Source: Alcanivoracaceae bacterium
GTDB lineage: Bacteria; Pseudomonadota; Gammaproteobacteria; Pseudomonadales; Alcanivoracaceae
DNA length: 64,000 bases
Direction: 5' to 3'
Assembly: GCA_023146255.1 (NCBI GenBank)
Contig: JAGLCJ010000008.1
Span: 242,969-306,968 of the forward strand
Shown piece by piece: positions 1 through 9,541 of the stretch (within the stretch, counting starts at the first letter, position 1; each line of letters opens with the position of its first letter). The notes below the pieces were generated by a model. It did not search any database, was not told the DNA's origin, and was given only the letters and a program-made list of their open reading frames with translations. A program made the translations under genes and the position numbers.

Positions 1-12
1 GAACTGAACAGC

Positions 13-74
13 CCTGTAGGAGCCGTCGATCGACGGTGAAAGGCTTTCGCGGCTGATCAGCCAGCTCCTACAGG
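13..74. repeat. REP-like inverted repeat
   Basis: An 11-base arm CCTGTAGGAGC at 13-23 is exactly inverted as GCTCCTACAGG at 64-74. The intervening bases contain a smaller dyad (cgtcgatcgacg). The TGTAGGAGC core resembles the intergenic REP elements common in Pseudomonas and Xanthomonas relatives. It lies just past the 3' end of the neighbouring minus-strand gene, a usual REP position. Only one copy was noticed in this window. Confidence 0.55.
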
Positions 75-83
75 AGCAGAAGG

Positions 84-815
84 TCAGAACACTACCCGCC
101 CGTTCTCCACCGGCAGATAAGCACCCGGCTCGCGACTGGTGCGGATCGTTTCAATCTGGCCCTGATACTCGTAGGACACCAGATAGCCGCTGGCCCGACT
201 GCGGCTTTCCATCACCGTACTGCACTGCTGCTCGGTGGTACTGATGGTGCGCGGGGCGCGGTCACCGGTCTGGCTGCCAACCTGGGCACCAGCCAGTGCG
301 CCAATCACGGTGGCCACTTGCTTGCCACTGCCGCCGCCAATCTGGTTGCCGAGCAGGCCGCCGGCCGCCGCACCGAGCAAGGTACGGGCAATGCGGCCAT
401 CCTGCTGAACAGGCACCGGCTTCTGCACCGTCACCCACTGGCAGACTTCACGCGGCTCCTGCCAGGACGTGCTGATCGGCTCGACATGCAGTACCCGGGC
501 GCGGGCCGGAGCGCGTACGGGCGCAGGTGCAGAGGCGTTATGGACAGTAATAGTGCCGGTGACCGCCACTGGCGCCGGCACGCTGGCCACAGTTGCCGCC
601 ACAGCAGGGGCAGCCTCACGGGCTTCGAGCGCGGCGGCCACAGCAGCCTGAACCCGGGCTTCGAAGATCTGCTCCTCGGTCAACGGTTGGGCGACAGGGG
701 CGGCGGCAACGGAACTCTGGGCCTGACTGGCACCGGCCTGATACAGGCCATACCCGGCGCCTCCGGCGGCCACCGTACTGGCGGCGGAAAGAACGGCGAT
801 TGCTGCAGTTTTCAT
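84..815 (-). CDS. Glycine-zipper 2TM-domain envelope protein
   Basis: This 243-residue protein has an N-terminal hydrophobic export or anchor segment (residues 1-30), an Ala/Pro/Val-rich linker (about 35-110), and a Gly-rich zipper near 147-183 (GAAAGGLLGNQIGGG, then GALAGAQVG). This is the Rick_17kDa_Anti/SlyB-like 2TM arrangement found in outer-membrane-associated proteins. Two cysteines (about 125 and 198) flank the zipper and could form a disulfide in the periplasm. There is no lipobox, so it is probably anchored by its N-terminal helix. A GAGG Shine-Dalgarno precedes the ATG. Its function is unknown; a role in envelope integrity is inferred from the family. Confidence 0.75.
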   Translation of the reverse strand: MKTAAIAVLSAASTVAAGGAGYGLYQAGASQAQSSVAAAPVAQPLTEEQIFEARVQAAVAAALEAREAAPAVAATVASVPAPVAVTGTITVHNASAPAPVRAPARARVLHVEPISTSWQEPREVCQWVTVQKPVPVQQDGRIARTLLGAAAGGLLGNQIGGGSGKQVATVIGALAGAQVGSQTGDRAPRTISTTEQQCSTVMESRSRASGYLVSYEYQGQIETIRTSREPGAYLPVENGRVVF

Positions 816-906
816 CGTGGCATCCTCATGCTGGAAATCATCCAGACCTGATGCTCACTCCGGTTTGTGCAGCAAAACGCCGTTCAATTGTGCAAGAAAC
901 AGGGAA

Positions 907-1581
907 TCAACGCTGCCGGACAATCGGCGAGTAATGCTCCATGAAGCCCTTGAGCTGCGCGTCATTGAGGCCCTTCAGCACCTTGTGGTTGACCGCATGT
1001 ACCGCCTTGCGGGTGCCGTCGATACCGATGTCCAGCGCCTTCTGGGTGACAAAACCGATCTTCACTTCCTTGCTGTTGATGACAAAGAAGTTGTCGATGA
1101 TGTCGTTCGACAACTGATCCATCACCTTCGACACCCGCTCGACATTGGCTGAGCCCTGACCGGCGACGCAAAGGTCCACCACCGCTCGAAACTCCGCAGC
1201 GAAGGCATCGGAAACCGGAAACTGCAGCTGGGCATGATTGTCGTTGTCCGCGCCGGCCGGCCAGTACATGGCTTCGAAGTTCCTCAGAATCGGGGCAAAC
1301 TCCCGATTGGTGGTTTTCTTGTAGATCTGCCGCGTCAGCATATGCGAGGCCTTGCCGGCCGTGGCCACGGCGAAGTCGATGACCTTGGCCTGGGTGCCGG
1401 ACAGCTTCATCATCTGCGACGGCTCGACCAGAAAAAGACTCAGCATCCGGTCGGTCATATGATCAATCATCTGGATAAAGAGCTCGGCACTGTTATGCCG
1501 GTCATGCTTCACCGCATTGATGAAATCCTCTACCCCGTTGACCAGTGCCGGGTTGGCGGGAACGGCGACCACATTTGCCAT
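907..1581 (-). CDS. Conserved protein of unknown function in acyltransferase operon
   Basis: I do not recognise a named domain in this 224-residue protein. It is soluble and largely helical, with no signal peptide or membrane segment. It starts 3 bases after the stop of the thioesterase gene and has an AAGGAG ribosome binding site in the junction, so it is the third gene of an acyltransferase-thioesterase-unknown operon. That context suggests, but does not prove, a link to lipid or acyl-CoA metabolism. The ORF is complete and uses codons like its neighbours. Confidence 0.7.
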   Translation of the reverse strand: MANVVAVPANPALVNGVEDFINAVKHDRHNSAELFIQMIDHMTDRMLSLFLVEPSQMMKLSGTQAKVIDFAVATAGKASHMLTRQIYKKTTNREFAPILRNFEAMYWPAGADNDNHAQLQFPVSDAFAAEFRAVVDLCVAGQGSANVERVSKVMDQLSNDIIDNFFVINSKEVKIGFVTQKALDIGIDGTRKAVHAVNHKVLKGLNDAQLKGFMEHYSPIVRQR

Positions 1582-1584
1582 GAT

Positions 1585-1998
1585 TTACTCCTTCGCTGAG
1601 TTGTCTTGCGCAAGCAGATGCGCTTCCAGCTGGCGACGATGCTCCGCCGACAGCGGTGTCGATTTCTGGGTCTGATGATCAAAACATACCTGGACAGCCT
1701 TGCCCCGCGCCGCCAGCACATCTTTCTGAAAGGCCTCGTGCAGGACCACAAACGAGCTGTTGCCGATGCGTTCAATGGCGGTGCGGATCAGGACGTCGGC
1801 ACCATAGTGCAGCTGGGCAATGAAGTCGATTTCCGTGCGCGCCAGAATCAGGTTCAGCGCGCGCGGATCGAGGCTCGGCGCGAAAATCTCGAACAGCGGT
1901 TCCCGGGCGGTCTCGAACCAGCCCGACACGGTGGTGTTATTGATATGACCAAAGGCATCGGTTTCATAAAACCGTGGCCGGATGCGCAGCTCAAACAT
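1585..1998 (-). CDS. Acyl-CoA thioesterase, 4HBT hot-dog family
   Basis: A 137-residue single hot-dog domain. The N-terminal pattern FYETDAFGHINN is the 4-hydroxybenzoyl-CoA thioesterase/YbgC active-site signature, with the aspartate expected to be catalytic. It would hydrolyse acyl-CoA thioesters in the cytosol; the chain length is not predictable. The reading frame is open further upstream, but the ATG at 1998 is chosen because AGGAGG lies just before it and the family motif starts within 15 residues. It overlaps the end of the acyltransferase gene by 8 bases, so the two are probably translated together. Confidence 0.85.
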   Translation of the reverse strand: MFELRIRPRFYETDAFGHINNTTVSGWFETAREPLFEIFAPSLDPRALNLILARTEIDFIAQLHYGADVLIRTAIERIGNSSFVVLHEAFQKDVLAARGKAVQVCFDHQTQKSTPLSAEHRRQLEAHLLAQDNSAKE

Positions 1999-2617
1999 TC
2001 CTGCCCTCCTGCTCACGCCGCATCGCCGCCAGCGGCGCGGACAAACGTGCCGGGTGGCGCGGCTCGACACCACGATAACTCTCGAGAATAGTGGCCATGT
2101 CCGCGGCCATATCATCACCGGGCATCACCAGTGCCGGAAAAGCGATTTCCTTCTTCCGGTAGTCGGCAGTAGCAACAATGATTGGCACGCTGGCCGCCTT
2201 GGCAATGCGCCAGAACCCGGACTTCCATTGACTGGCGCCGTCGCGGGTACCCTCCGGAGCCACAATGATGACCATCCTGTCGTTGCCAACAAACTGGTCC
2301 ACGGTCTGTTGCACCACATCCTTGGCGCTGTTGCGATCAATCGGCATGGCCCCGAGCCAGCGCAGCAGCGAGCCGAGCGGGCCACGGAAGGCACTGTCCT
2401 TGATCATGACTCGGGCATCGAGGTGCAACACCACCATCGCAGCAAGAGTAAAGACACCGTCCCAGTTCGAGGTGTGCGGCCCGCCAATAATCACCGCCTT
2501 GGGCACGTCTGGCGGCGGACCGGCAACGCGCCAGCCAAAGGCTCGCAACAGCATACTGGCCAGGAAACGACTGAGGGCGTTGCCCCGTTGCGGTAATCGG
2601 GTGGCAGGAGGAAACAT
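1991..2617 (-). CDS. 1-acylglycerol-3-phosphate acyltransferase family protein (PlsC-like)
   Basis: A 208-residue protein with the acyltransferase HX4D motif (PHTSNWD, about residues 48-54) and the downstream substrate motif APEGTR (about 120-125). The family transfers an acyl chain from acyl-CoA or acyl-ACP to lysophosphatidate or related lysolipids at the inner membrane. It is shorter than E. coli PlsC (245 residues) and lacks an obvious N-terminal transmembrane helix, which fits the variant lysophospholipid acyltransferase subgroup. It is the first gene of a three-gene operon. The exact acceptor lipid is not known. Confidence 0.85.
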   Translation of the reverse strand: MFPPATRLPQRGNALSRFLASMLLRAFGWRVAGPPPDVPKAVIIGGPHTSNWDGVFTLAAMVVLHLDARVMIKDSAFRGPLGSLLRWLGAMPIDRNSAKDVVQQTVDQFVGNDRMVIIVAPEGTRDGASQWKSGFWRIAKAASVPIIVATADYRKKEIAFPALVMPGDDMAADMATILESYRGVEPRHPARLSAPLAAMRREQEGRNV

Positions 2618-2890
2618 CGGAGCTCCAAGAGGTCAGGCGGCCATCCTAGCCACGGAACAAACAGGCGCCATTGGCCCAACCGCCACAAACAGGGCGACTG
2701 ATCACCGCCGGGGCAGACAGGCGGTCGAACAGGCAGGACCAGCGACACATTACCGGTGTGACACAGTGCACACCAACTAATACTATTTAACCATCATCGC
2801 TAGTACTTTATAACTAGACAAAGATGGCGGCCTGACACCCCGGAACAGCCAGCAGTAGCAACGGGGTCAAGCAGGCAGGAGGATCTGGCC

Positions 2891-4804
2891 ATGCAAGGAT
2901 TGCCTGTAATCAAACATGACCCCGCCATGATGGCGGACAGCCCGGCCCCGGAACGGCGCTGGCGCTGGCTGTGCCTGAGCATGCTGCTGGTCGCTTTGGC
3001 GTTGCTCCCCGCCCTGTCTCCAGCTGCTGTAGTGCTGGACGGCAGCCTCGGCCAGATCGAGTTGAGCAGTCGCCTGCAGTGGCTGCGCGACGACAGTGGC
3101 CAGCTTGGCGCCAGCGAGCTGCTGCAGCCGGATATTATCTGGCAACCAGCCACCGGCGCTGCGGTAAACCGGGGGATTGACCGTCACGACTGGTGGTTCC
3201 GGGTCGACATTCGCAACAACAACCCCCGCATTGAGGAATACATTCTCGAAATCGCCTACCCGACGCTGGACCACATCGGCGTCTATCTGGCCAACGGCGA
3301 CAAGATCGTTGATCAATACCTGCTTGGCGACCAGCGCCCGTTCATCGAGAGGCCAATCAATCATCATTATTTCCTGATGCCGACCCACTGGCCGGCAGAC
3401 GAAACCCTCACCCTGCTGATCCATGTCCGCACCAACGGCGTGGTCCAGTTGCCGTTATCGCTATGGCAGAAAAGCGCCTTTGCCAGTCACGATCAGGCCC
3501 GCCAACTGATCGCCGGCATCTATTTTGGTGCCATGCTGGTGATGCTGATCTACAACCTGTTTATGTTTATCGGCATCGGCGATCGCAGCTATCTGTACTA
3601 CGTCGGCTTTGTCGTCTCGGTGCCGATGTTTGTGTCCTCGTTGACTGGCTATTCGTTCCAGTATTTCTGGCCCGAGTCAACCGAATGGAACGGTCAGAGC
3701 ATCGGCTTCTTCCTCACCAGCACGATAATGTTTGCCGTGCTTTTCACCCATGAGTTTCTGCAGCTCAACCGCGAATCCCTGCCATCGCCAATCCGGATTG
3801 GCAACCGCGCAGTGCTGGTGCTGTCGATGGTTATGATGGCAACCGTTTTCCTGACTTCCTATAACACCATGCTGATCAGCGTGATCGCGGGCTCAGTGGT
3901 GGCCTGCAGTGCAGCACTGTTTGTCGGCCTGTTTGGCGCCCTGCGCGGTGAGCGACCGGCAATGTTCTATGTGTTTGCCTGGAGCTCGTTGCTGCTCGGC
4001 GGTCTGGTCCTTGCTGCCAGCAAACTGACCCTGTTACCACAAAATTCGTTTACCGATAATGCTGTGCAAATTGGCTCGATCATGCTCGTGGTGCTGCTGT
4101 CGTTTGCACTGGCAGAGCGTATCAATGAGGAGCGTCGGCGCCGTTTTCAGGCACAGATGGAAGCGCTGCAAAATGAGCGACGGGCACGGCTGGCTCAGGA
4201 GCAGGCACTGAACGCCCAGCAACAGGCCAACCAGCAACTGGAAGGCAAGGTGGCAGAACGCACGGAAGAGCTGGCCAAGGCCAATGCAATCCTGCAGGAA
4301 CTGAGTGATTCGGATGCGCTTACCGGGTTGCGTAACCGGCGTTATCTGGACAACTACCTGAACCGGGAAGTGACCCGCTGCTTCCGCTATCAGCATCCGC
4401 TGGCGGTGATCCTGCTCGATATCGATCACTTCAAACTGTTCAATGACCGCCATGGCCACCAGATCGGTGACGATTGCCTGCGCATGGTGGCCACGCAGAT
4501 TCGCCATTGCGTGGCCCGCGATTCGGATGTGGTGGCGCGTTATGGCGGTGAAGAGTTCTGCATTGTGCTGCCGGAAACCGACATGGAGGGCGCCCGGGCA
4601 GTGGCGGAACGGGTACGTCGACGGGTAGCGGAAACGCCGTTCCGGGTGGCCAATGAAAATATAATCGTGACGATCAGTGCCGGTGTGACCTGTGCCGTGC
4701 CGATGGCGCCAGGTCAGGAAGCACTGCTGCTGCAACGGGCCGACGAAGGCCTGTATCAATCAAAGGATGAAGGTCGGAACCGGGTAACCTGTCTGCCCGG
4801 CTGA
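2891..4804 (+). CDS. Membrane diguanylate cyclase with 7TMR-DISM sensor
   Basis: A 637-residue protein: signal or first TM helix near residues 25-45; a periplasmic 7TMR-DISMED2-type domain (about 55-185); seven membrane helices (about 190-400); a coiled coil (about 405-475); and a GGDEF domain from DSDALTGLRNRR. The active site is GGEEF, and RDSD five residues before it is the inhibitory I-site, so it should make c-di-GMP and be product-inhibited. The ATG at 2891 follows an AGGAGG ribosome binding site. The DISM domain is expected to bind an extracellular ligand, perhaps a carbohydrate. It is monocistronic, with a 273-base divergent spacer upstream. Confidence 0.9.
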   Translation: MQGLPVIKHDPAMMADSPAPERRWRWLCLSMLLVALALLPALSPAAVVLDGSLGQIELSSRLQWLRDDSGQLGASELLQPDIIWQPATGAAVNRGIDRHDWWFRVDIRNNNPRIEEYILEIAYPTLDHIGVYLANGDKIVDQYLLGDQRPFIERPINHHYFLMPTHWPADETLTLLIHVRTNGVVQLPLSLWQKSAFASHDQARQLIAGIYFGAMLVMLIYNLFMFIGIGDRSYLYYVGFVVSVPMFVSSLTGYSFQYFWPESTEWNGQSIGFFLTSTIMFAVLFTHEFLQLNRESLPSPIRIGNRAVLVLSMVMMATVFLTSYNTMLISVIAGSVVACSAALFVGLFGALRGERPAMFYVFAWSSLLLGGLVLAASKLTLLPQNSFTDNAVQIGSIMLVVLLSFALAERINEERRRRFQAQMEALQNERRARLAQEQALNAQQQANQQLEGKVAERTEELAKANAILQELSDSDALTGLRNRRYLDNYLNREVTRCFRYQHPLAVILLDIDHFKLFNDRHGHQIGDDCLRMVATQIRHCVARDSDVVARYGGEEFCIVLPETDMEGARAVAERVRRRVAETPFRVANENIIVTISAGVTCAVPMAPGQEALLLQRADEGLYQSKDEGRNRVTCLPG

Positions 4805-4825
4805 AACCGGGCAGACATTGTCAGC

Positions 4826-5536
4826 TTACAGGTGCAGGCCACACTCGGTTTTCGGCTTGCCCTGCCAACGGCCACTGCGACCATCGCCTTTCACCGTGCA
4901 ATGGCTGCAACCGATCGACGAATAGCCCTCGGCCACCAGCGGATGGAACGGCAGTTGATGCTCGGCAATGTAGGCATCACGCTGGTCCCGGGTGACATCG
5001 ATCATCGGGTTGAACTTGATGATGCCACGACGCTCTTCAAAGATGTCGAGGCCGGCGCGATGATCAGTTTGCCAGCCCATCAGGCTGGACACCCAGATCT
5101 GGAAATCCAGCTTGACCGCCTCCAGCGGTTCCACCTTGTTCACCGAGCAGCACAGATCAGGATCGGTTTCCCAGAGCCGCTCGGTAATAGCGTACTGGTG
5201 ATGGTGGTGATCCGGCTTCACATCCTCGACCTTGAGCTTGAACAGGTCAGCCAGATAATCCCGGTAGTTCAGGGTTTCCTGAAAATGAAATCCGGTGTCA
5301 ATAAAGTGAATGACCTGCTGCGGACGAATGCTGTTAATGATGTGCAGGAAGTAGGCCGAGGTGGCGGCAAATGATGAGGTCACCAGCACGCCATCGGCAC
5401 TGAAGTCCTGATACAGCCGACGAATACGCTCGTCAAAGCTGAGCGGCCGGTAGACCCGGTTCAGCTCTGCCAGCGCTTCCGGGGTCAGGCCGGCGCTGTT
5501 GGCAGGAACTCGAGCGATCAGTTGCGGGCTGTTCAT
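4826..5536 (-). CDS. cysH: Adenylyl-sulfate (APS)-type assimilatory reductase CysH
   Basis: A 236-residue PP-loop enzyme of assimilatory sulfate reduction, reducing (P)APS to sulfite with thioredoxin. The CC pair (DLCCSVNK) and the C-terminal CxxC (GCSHC) together ligate a [4Fe-4S] cluster, and ECGLH near the C-terminus supplies the catalytic cysteine. Cluster-containing members typically use APS rather than PAPS, unlike the E. coli enzyme. ATG at 5536 is chosen because the family similarity starts there; the frame stays open to 5653. It is divergent from the antiporter gene. Confidence 0.9.
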   Translation of the reverse strand: MNSPQLIARVPANSAGLTPEALAELNRVYRPLSFDERIRRLYQDFSADGVLVTSSFAATSAYFLHIINSIRPQQVIHFIDTGFHFQETLNYRDYLADLFKLKVEDVKPDHHHHQYAITERLWETDPDLCCSVNKVEPLEAVKLDFQIWVSSLMGWQTDHRAGLDIFEERRGIIKFNPMIDVTRDQRDAYIAEHQLPFHPLVAEGYSSIGCSHCTVKGDGRSGRWQGKPKTECGLHL

Positions 5537-5677
5537 TACGACTCCGGGCATACTGGTACAGGGACGGGCATCATACGAATCCGACGGCGCGCTGAAAAAG
5601 ACCGAGTAATTGTATCCATATGCCGACAGAGAATATATTTTGGCTGAAATCATCGATCGGGAAATAATGGGGCGCTC

Positions 5678-7240
5678 ATGATTGAGGCTGTCTGGCTGGC
5701 CTTCGCCTTTATCACCGGCATACTGGTGCGGCCAGCGGGCTTACCTCCGCTGGTGGGGTATCTGGCCGCCGGCTTTGCGCTGGCAGCGCTGGGCGCCGAT
5801 CTCGGCATGCCCGCCGACAGCGGCACCATGTTGAGCCACATCGCCCATCTGGGTGTGCTGCTGTTGCTGTTCACCGTCGGCCTGAAACTCAAGGTCCGCA
5901 ATCTGGTTCGCCCCGAGGTGATTGGTGGCGGCCTGCTGCATTTCGGACTGTCGGTGGTGGTGATTGCACCCGGCCTGTATTTTTTCCTGGCCCTCGACAG
6001 CCGCACAGCGGTTCTGCTCGCCATTGCCCTGGCCTTCTCCAGCACCGTGCTGGCTGCCAAGGTACTGGAAAGCAAGCGCGAATTGCGTGCGTTCCACGGC
6101 CGCGTCGCAATCGGCATCCTGATTGTTCAGGACCTGATCGCACTGGGGGTGATGAGCATCGCCAGCGGCCAAAGCCCATCCGCCTGGGCCTTGCTGATTT
6201 TTTCCCTGCCGCTGCTACGCCCAATTCTTTACCGATTGCTGGATGTCACCGGGCACGAAGAACTGCTGGTGCTATTCGGTCTGTTGCTGGCGATCGCGGT
6301 GGGCGGCTATGGCTTTGAATCCGTTGGCCTGAGCTCAGAGCTGGGTGCTCTGGTCTTCGGGGTACTCCTCTCCGGCCACACCCGAGCCAAGGAGCTCTCT
6401 GATTCTCTCTGGAGTATCAAAGAGGTGTTTCTGGTCGGCTTTTTCCTGCAGATCGGTCTGGCCGGCCTGCCCGATCAGAACCAGTTCCTGTTTGCCGTCG
6501 CCATGTCGCTGTTTCTGCCCCTGAAAGGTGTGCTGTTTTTCCTGCTGCTGGTGTTGTTCCGGCTGCGCTCGCGCAGCGCTTTCCTGAGTGCCCTGCCGCT
6601 GACCAACTACAGTGAGTTCGGCCTGATTGTCGCCAGCGTGGTGCTGCCCGAATGGCTGGTGCCGCTGGCACTGACGGTGGCGTTTTCATTCCTGCTGTCT
6701 GCGCCGTTAAACCGGATTGCACACCCGCTATACGAACGCATCGCCAGCCGGCTGGCACCATTTGAGCGCAACCAGCGGCACCCGGATGAGCAGCCCATTT
6801 CTCTGGGCGACGCCCGTGTGCTGGTCATGGGGATGGGCCGCACCGGCTCGGCCGCCTATGACTTTTTACGCCCACACGAGTCACGCTTGATTGCTCTGGA
6901 CTCTGACCCGACCAAGATGGCCGCTCACCAGCGCGCCGGACGCAATGTGTTCTTCGCTGACGCCGAAGATCCGGTGTTTTGGGAGGGACTGCAGATGGAT
7001 CATATCGAGGCAGTTATCCTCGCCATGAACGACATTGAAGCGAAATTGATAGCGGCGCGAAAGTTGCGCCAACGGGGTTTTACCGGGCTGGTGGTGGCCC
7101 ACACCATGCATCAGGATGAGGCTAACGCCATTGCCCGTGCCGGCGCCGACGAAGCGTTTTTGACCATGAGTGAGGTTGGCGCCGGTATCGCTGAACACGT
7201 CCGCCAGAAAGTGCTGTCAGAGCCGCCCGGCAACCAGTGA
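5678..7240 (+). CDS. CPA2-family monovalent cation:proton antiporter with TrkA-N domain (KefB/KefC-like)
   Basis: A 520-residue protein with about 12 membrane helices (residues 1-365) of the Na+/H+ exchanger fold. It is followed by a cytoplasmic Rossmann TrkA-N domain (about 375-510) containing the nucleotide-binding run GMGRTGSAAYDF. Proteins of this layout exchange K+ or Na+ for protons and are gated by NAD(H) or a glutathione adduct. There is no KefF/KefG partner next door, so glutathione gating cannot be claimed. The 3' end overlaps the convergent PilZ gene by 24 bases. Confidence 0.85.
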   Translation: MIEAVWLAFAFITGILVRPAGLPPLVGYLAAGFALAALGADLGMPADSGTMLSHIAHLGVLLLLFTVGLKLKVRNLVRPEVIGGGLLHFGLSVVVIAPGLYFFLALDSRTAVLLAIALAFSSTVLAAKVLESKRELRAFHGRVAIGILIVQDLIALGVMSIASGQSPSAWALLIFSLPLLRPILYRLLDVTGHEELLVLFGLLLAIAVGGYGFESVGLSSELGALVFGVLLSGHTRAKELSDSLWSIKEVFLVGFFLQIGLAGLPDQNQFLFAVAMSLFLPLKGVLFFLLLVLFRLRSRSAFLSALPLTNYSEFGLIVASVVLPEWLVPLALTVAFSFLLSAPLNRIAHPLYERIASRLAPFERNQRHPDEQPISLGDARVLVMGMGRTGSAAYDFLRPHESRLIALDSDPTKMAAHQRAGRNVFFADAEDPVFWEGLQMDHIEAVILAMNDIEAKLIAARKLRQRGFTGLVVAHTMHQDEANAIARAGADEAFLTMSEVGAGIAEHVRQKVLSEPPGNQ

Positions 7241-7567
7241 TTTCCACTGCTCGATATCGGTCTGATCAGCTTCATAGAGACTGAAGCCGATCAGGTAACT
7301 GCCAGCATCAAAGCGTACCCAGCGTACTTCACCCACCACCGTCAGCAACGTGCAGTGTTCCGGCAGTTGCGCCGACAATCGTAGAATCGCGCCCTGTGGC
7401 AGTGACCGGTCGAGACGGATCTGGGCGCCATTGGCGGAAAAATCCACCAGCCGGCACAGCAGTAACGGCGCATGTGACTCATCGTCGTCGGATTCGGGCA
7501 GCTCGACAAAGACCGGAATACGCAGCGCAAGCCGAACCTCACTGCGATGATCCTGTCTGTCAGCCAT
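7217..7567 (-). CDS. PilZ-domain protein (c-di-GMP receptor candidate)
   Basis: A 116-residue single PilZ domain. The N-terminal DHRSEVRLAL segment provides an RxxxR-like arm, and DFSANGAQI matches the (D/N)xSxxG c-di-GMP-binding motif. ATG at 7567 is chosen: it overlaps the DUF1631 stop codon by 8 bases and is preceded by GGTGGGGAG. Coupling to DUF1631, and two GGDEF enzymes elsewhere in the window, make c-di-GMP sensing a reasonable inference. Confidence 0.85.
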   Translation of the reverse strand: MADRQDHRSEVRLALRIPVFVELPESDDDESHAPLLLCRLVDFSANGAQIRLDRSLPQGAILRLSAQLPEHCTLLTVVGEVRWVRFDAGSYLIGFSLYEADQTDIEQWKSLVAGRL

Positions 7568-9365
7568 CTCCCCACCCTCTGTCCTGACGAATGCCGTCGA
7601 CCACACGGGTCAGGGCATCATCGAAGCGCGAATCCTTCCGCACCACGTCAATGGCGCCGGCGGCAATGCCGGCAATAAGGTCGTCTCTTAGCACTTCATA
7701 CTTATCAGTACCAAGACGATCTACGAAAATATACTTGCCACTGGACGGTAACACCACCGCCAGCTTGCGTCTGGTCTGCTCCCCCTTGTCGTCGTGGAAG
7801 GTCAGCCATACCCCCATACTCAAGCCGCTGACCAGCAATCTGGCTCGCTGCCGGCGCTGCGCCTCGGAAGCGCCGTGGCCCGCCGCAACGGATTCGCGCC
7901 GGGCCTGCTCCAGCTCCAGCTCGGCCTGCTGCAGGGCCTCGCCCTCCGCTTTCTGGCGTTGCCGTGTCTCGGCTAACTGGCGGGCCTCCGCCAGCGCCTT
8001 GCTGCGTGCCTGTTCTCTGGCCCGCGCTTCTTGCTGCTCCGCTTCCTGACGGGCCCGATGCTCCTGTTCACGGCTACGCTGACGTTGCCGATACTGATCC
8101 GCCAGCGTCGTCAAGCGCTCGGCCGCCCACTCGCGCAACGGCACCGGCGCCACCAGCGCCGATATCTGCGCCGAGGAGAACTGCCAGGCAAACTCCTCGA
8201 ACGAGGCGCTGGCCTGCTTCATTCCGAATTGGTTCACAAACAGCAACTGCTGGTACTCATCCAGCTTCAGCAACAACCGCAGACGCCGGCCGGAAGCAGT
8301 CTCGCTGAACCAGTCGCCGACATGTATCGCCGCGACCTCGGACAACAGGTCCTGACTGACACCGGCGCCGGCATCATCAAGGGCGGTGCCGCCGGCAATG
8401 GGCGGGACCGGCCGGTACTCCAATGGCCGGGCATGTAACTGACACAGGTGAGCGATATCGACTTGCTCGCGCAACTGTTCGCGCAGGCCCTCGTCCGCAA
8501 TGACCTGCTCCAGCAACGGCATCAGCTCCGACTTGATCTGGTCAATCACCCGGGTCAGCTTGCTGCGCTGGGATGCGTCAGCCGCCTCCACCTGCACACT
8601 CCAGAGCAGCAGGCCAAAACCGCGCACCAGCTTCTGCCAGAGGGGCGATTGCTCGCCATGGTGCAGCAGGGTCCACTGAAAAGCGCCGGCCCAATGCTGG
8701 GCGATCGCCTCTGCCATGAAATCCGGCACACTGCGGCCGGCCAGCAGGCGATTCAGGCTGCGGGCCGAGGTCTGGCGGATATAGTTGAGCCGCAGCACGC
8801 CGAATTCACTCTCGGCCACCCGGGCAGTGATTCTTTCCTGACGCTGCTGATAATCCAGAAACCACTGTTCAGCTGCCGCAAGGCGATCAGCCACCGCAGC
8901 TGGCTGACTCAGCCATCCGGCCAGCAGCGCCATGGTGTCGCCAGCCTGTGGCAGCCCTGGATACCAGCCCGCAGCCACCTTTTCGACAACCGCCAGCAGA
9001 CCGTGCAGTGGATGCTGTGGACGCATCAGCCAGCCATCTGTGGGCAGTGCCTCGGCTATCAGTCTGCTGCTCGCCCGCAGCAGTGCCTCGCCCAGCTCCG
9101 GGTGATACACCGGCTGGGCGAAATAGTCGCGCAACAGTTCACGGGCCAGCCGGATCACACCAAGCTGGCGAACACTGGGGGACTGACCGGGAAAGGCACG
9201 CTGTACCGCCGCCACCGGATCCTCGGCGAGCGGGTCGGCGGCCAGTAGCACCCTGACCACCTGATCATCAGCAATCAACGCTGTCGAGGCAGGCTGACTG
9301 CCGTGCAGCCCAGCAAACAGCCGGGCCAGACGATCATCGGCAGGATCGGGTATCGGCGCGCTCAT
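7560..9365 (-). CDS. DUF1631 family protein
   Basis: A 601-residue cytosolic protein matching the DUF1631 family in layout: helical N-terminal and central parts (about 1-420), a long charged coiled coil rich in Glu, Arg, Gln and Ala (about 425-500), and a C-terminal beta-rich domain (about 505-595) that resembles a PilZ-like fold in other members. No catalytic motif is visible. It is followed by an overlapping true PilZ gene, so the two form a transcription unit. The function is not established; a role in c-di-GMP-linked regulation is inferred. Confidence 0.8.
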   Translation of the reverse strand: MSAPIPDPADDRLARLFAGLHGSQPASTALIADDQVVRVLLAADPLAEDPVAAVQRAFPGQSPSVRQLGVIRLARELLRDYFAQPVYHPELGEALLRASSRLIAEALPTDGWLMRPQHPLHGLLAVVEKVAAGWYPGLPQAGDTMALLAGWLSQPAAVADRLAAAEQWFLDYQQRQERITARVAESEFGVLRLNYIRQTSARSLNRLLAGRSVPDFMAEAIAQHWAGAFQWTLLHHGEQSPLWQKLVRGFGLLLWSVQVEAADASQRSKLTRVIDQIKSELMPLLEQVIADEGLREQLREQVDIAHLCQLHARPLEYRPVPPIAGGTALDDAGAGVSQDLLSEVAAIHVGDWFSETASGRRLRLLLKLDEYQQLLFVNQFGMKQASASFEEFAWQFSSAQISALVAPVPLREWAAERLTTLADQYRQRQRSREQEHRARQEAEQQEARAREQARSKALAEARQLAETRQRQKAEGEALQQAELELEQARRESVAAGHGASEAQRRQRARLLVSGLSMGVWLTFHDDKGEQTRRKLAVVLPSSGKYIFVDRLGTDKYEVLRDDLIAGIAAGAIDVVRKDSRFDDALTRVVDGIRQDRGWGDG

Positions 9366-9541
9366 CCGGCTAGCCGAGGGGACAGAAACATCATGGGCAT
9401 CCCGAAAACGGAGACAACTTCGGAATACTACTTAATTCTTATCAGCAGAACAGGATGTCAAAACGATAACAGTGGCAAAAGACGAACCCGGTCACAGCTT
9501 TCCCCCTGATCGAGCCGTGACGGGCGAAAATGCCACTTACG

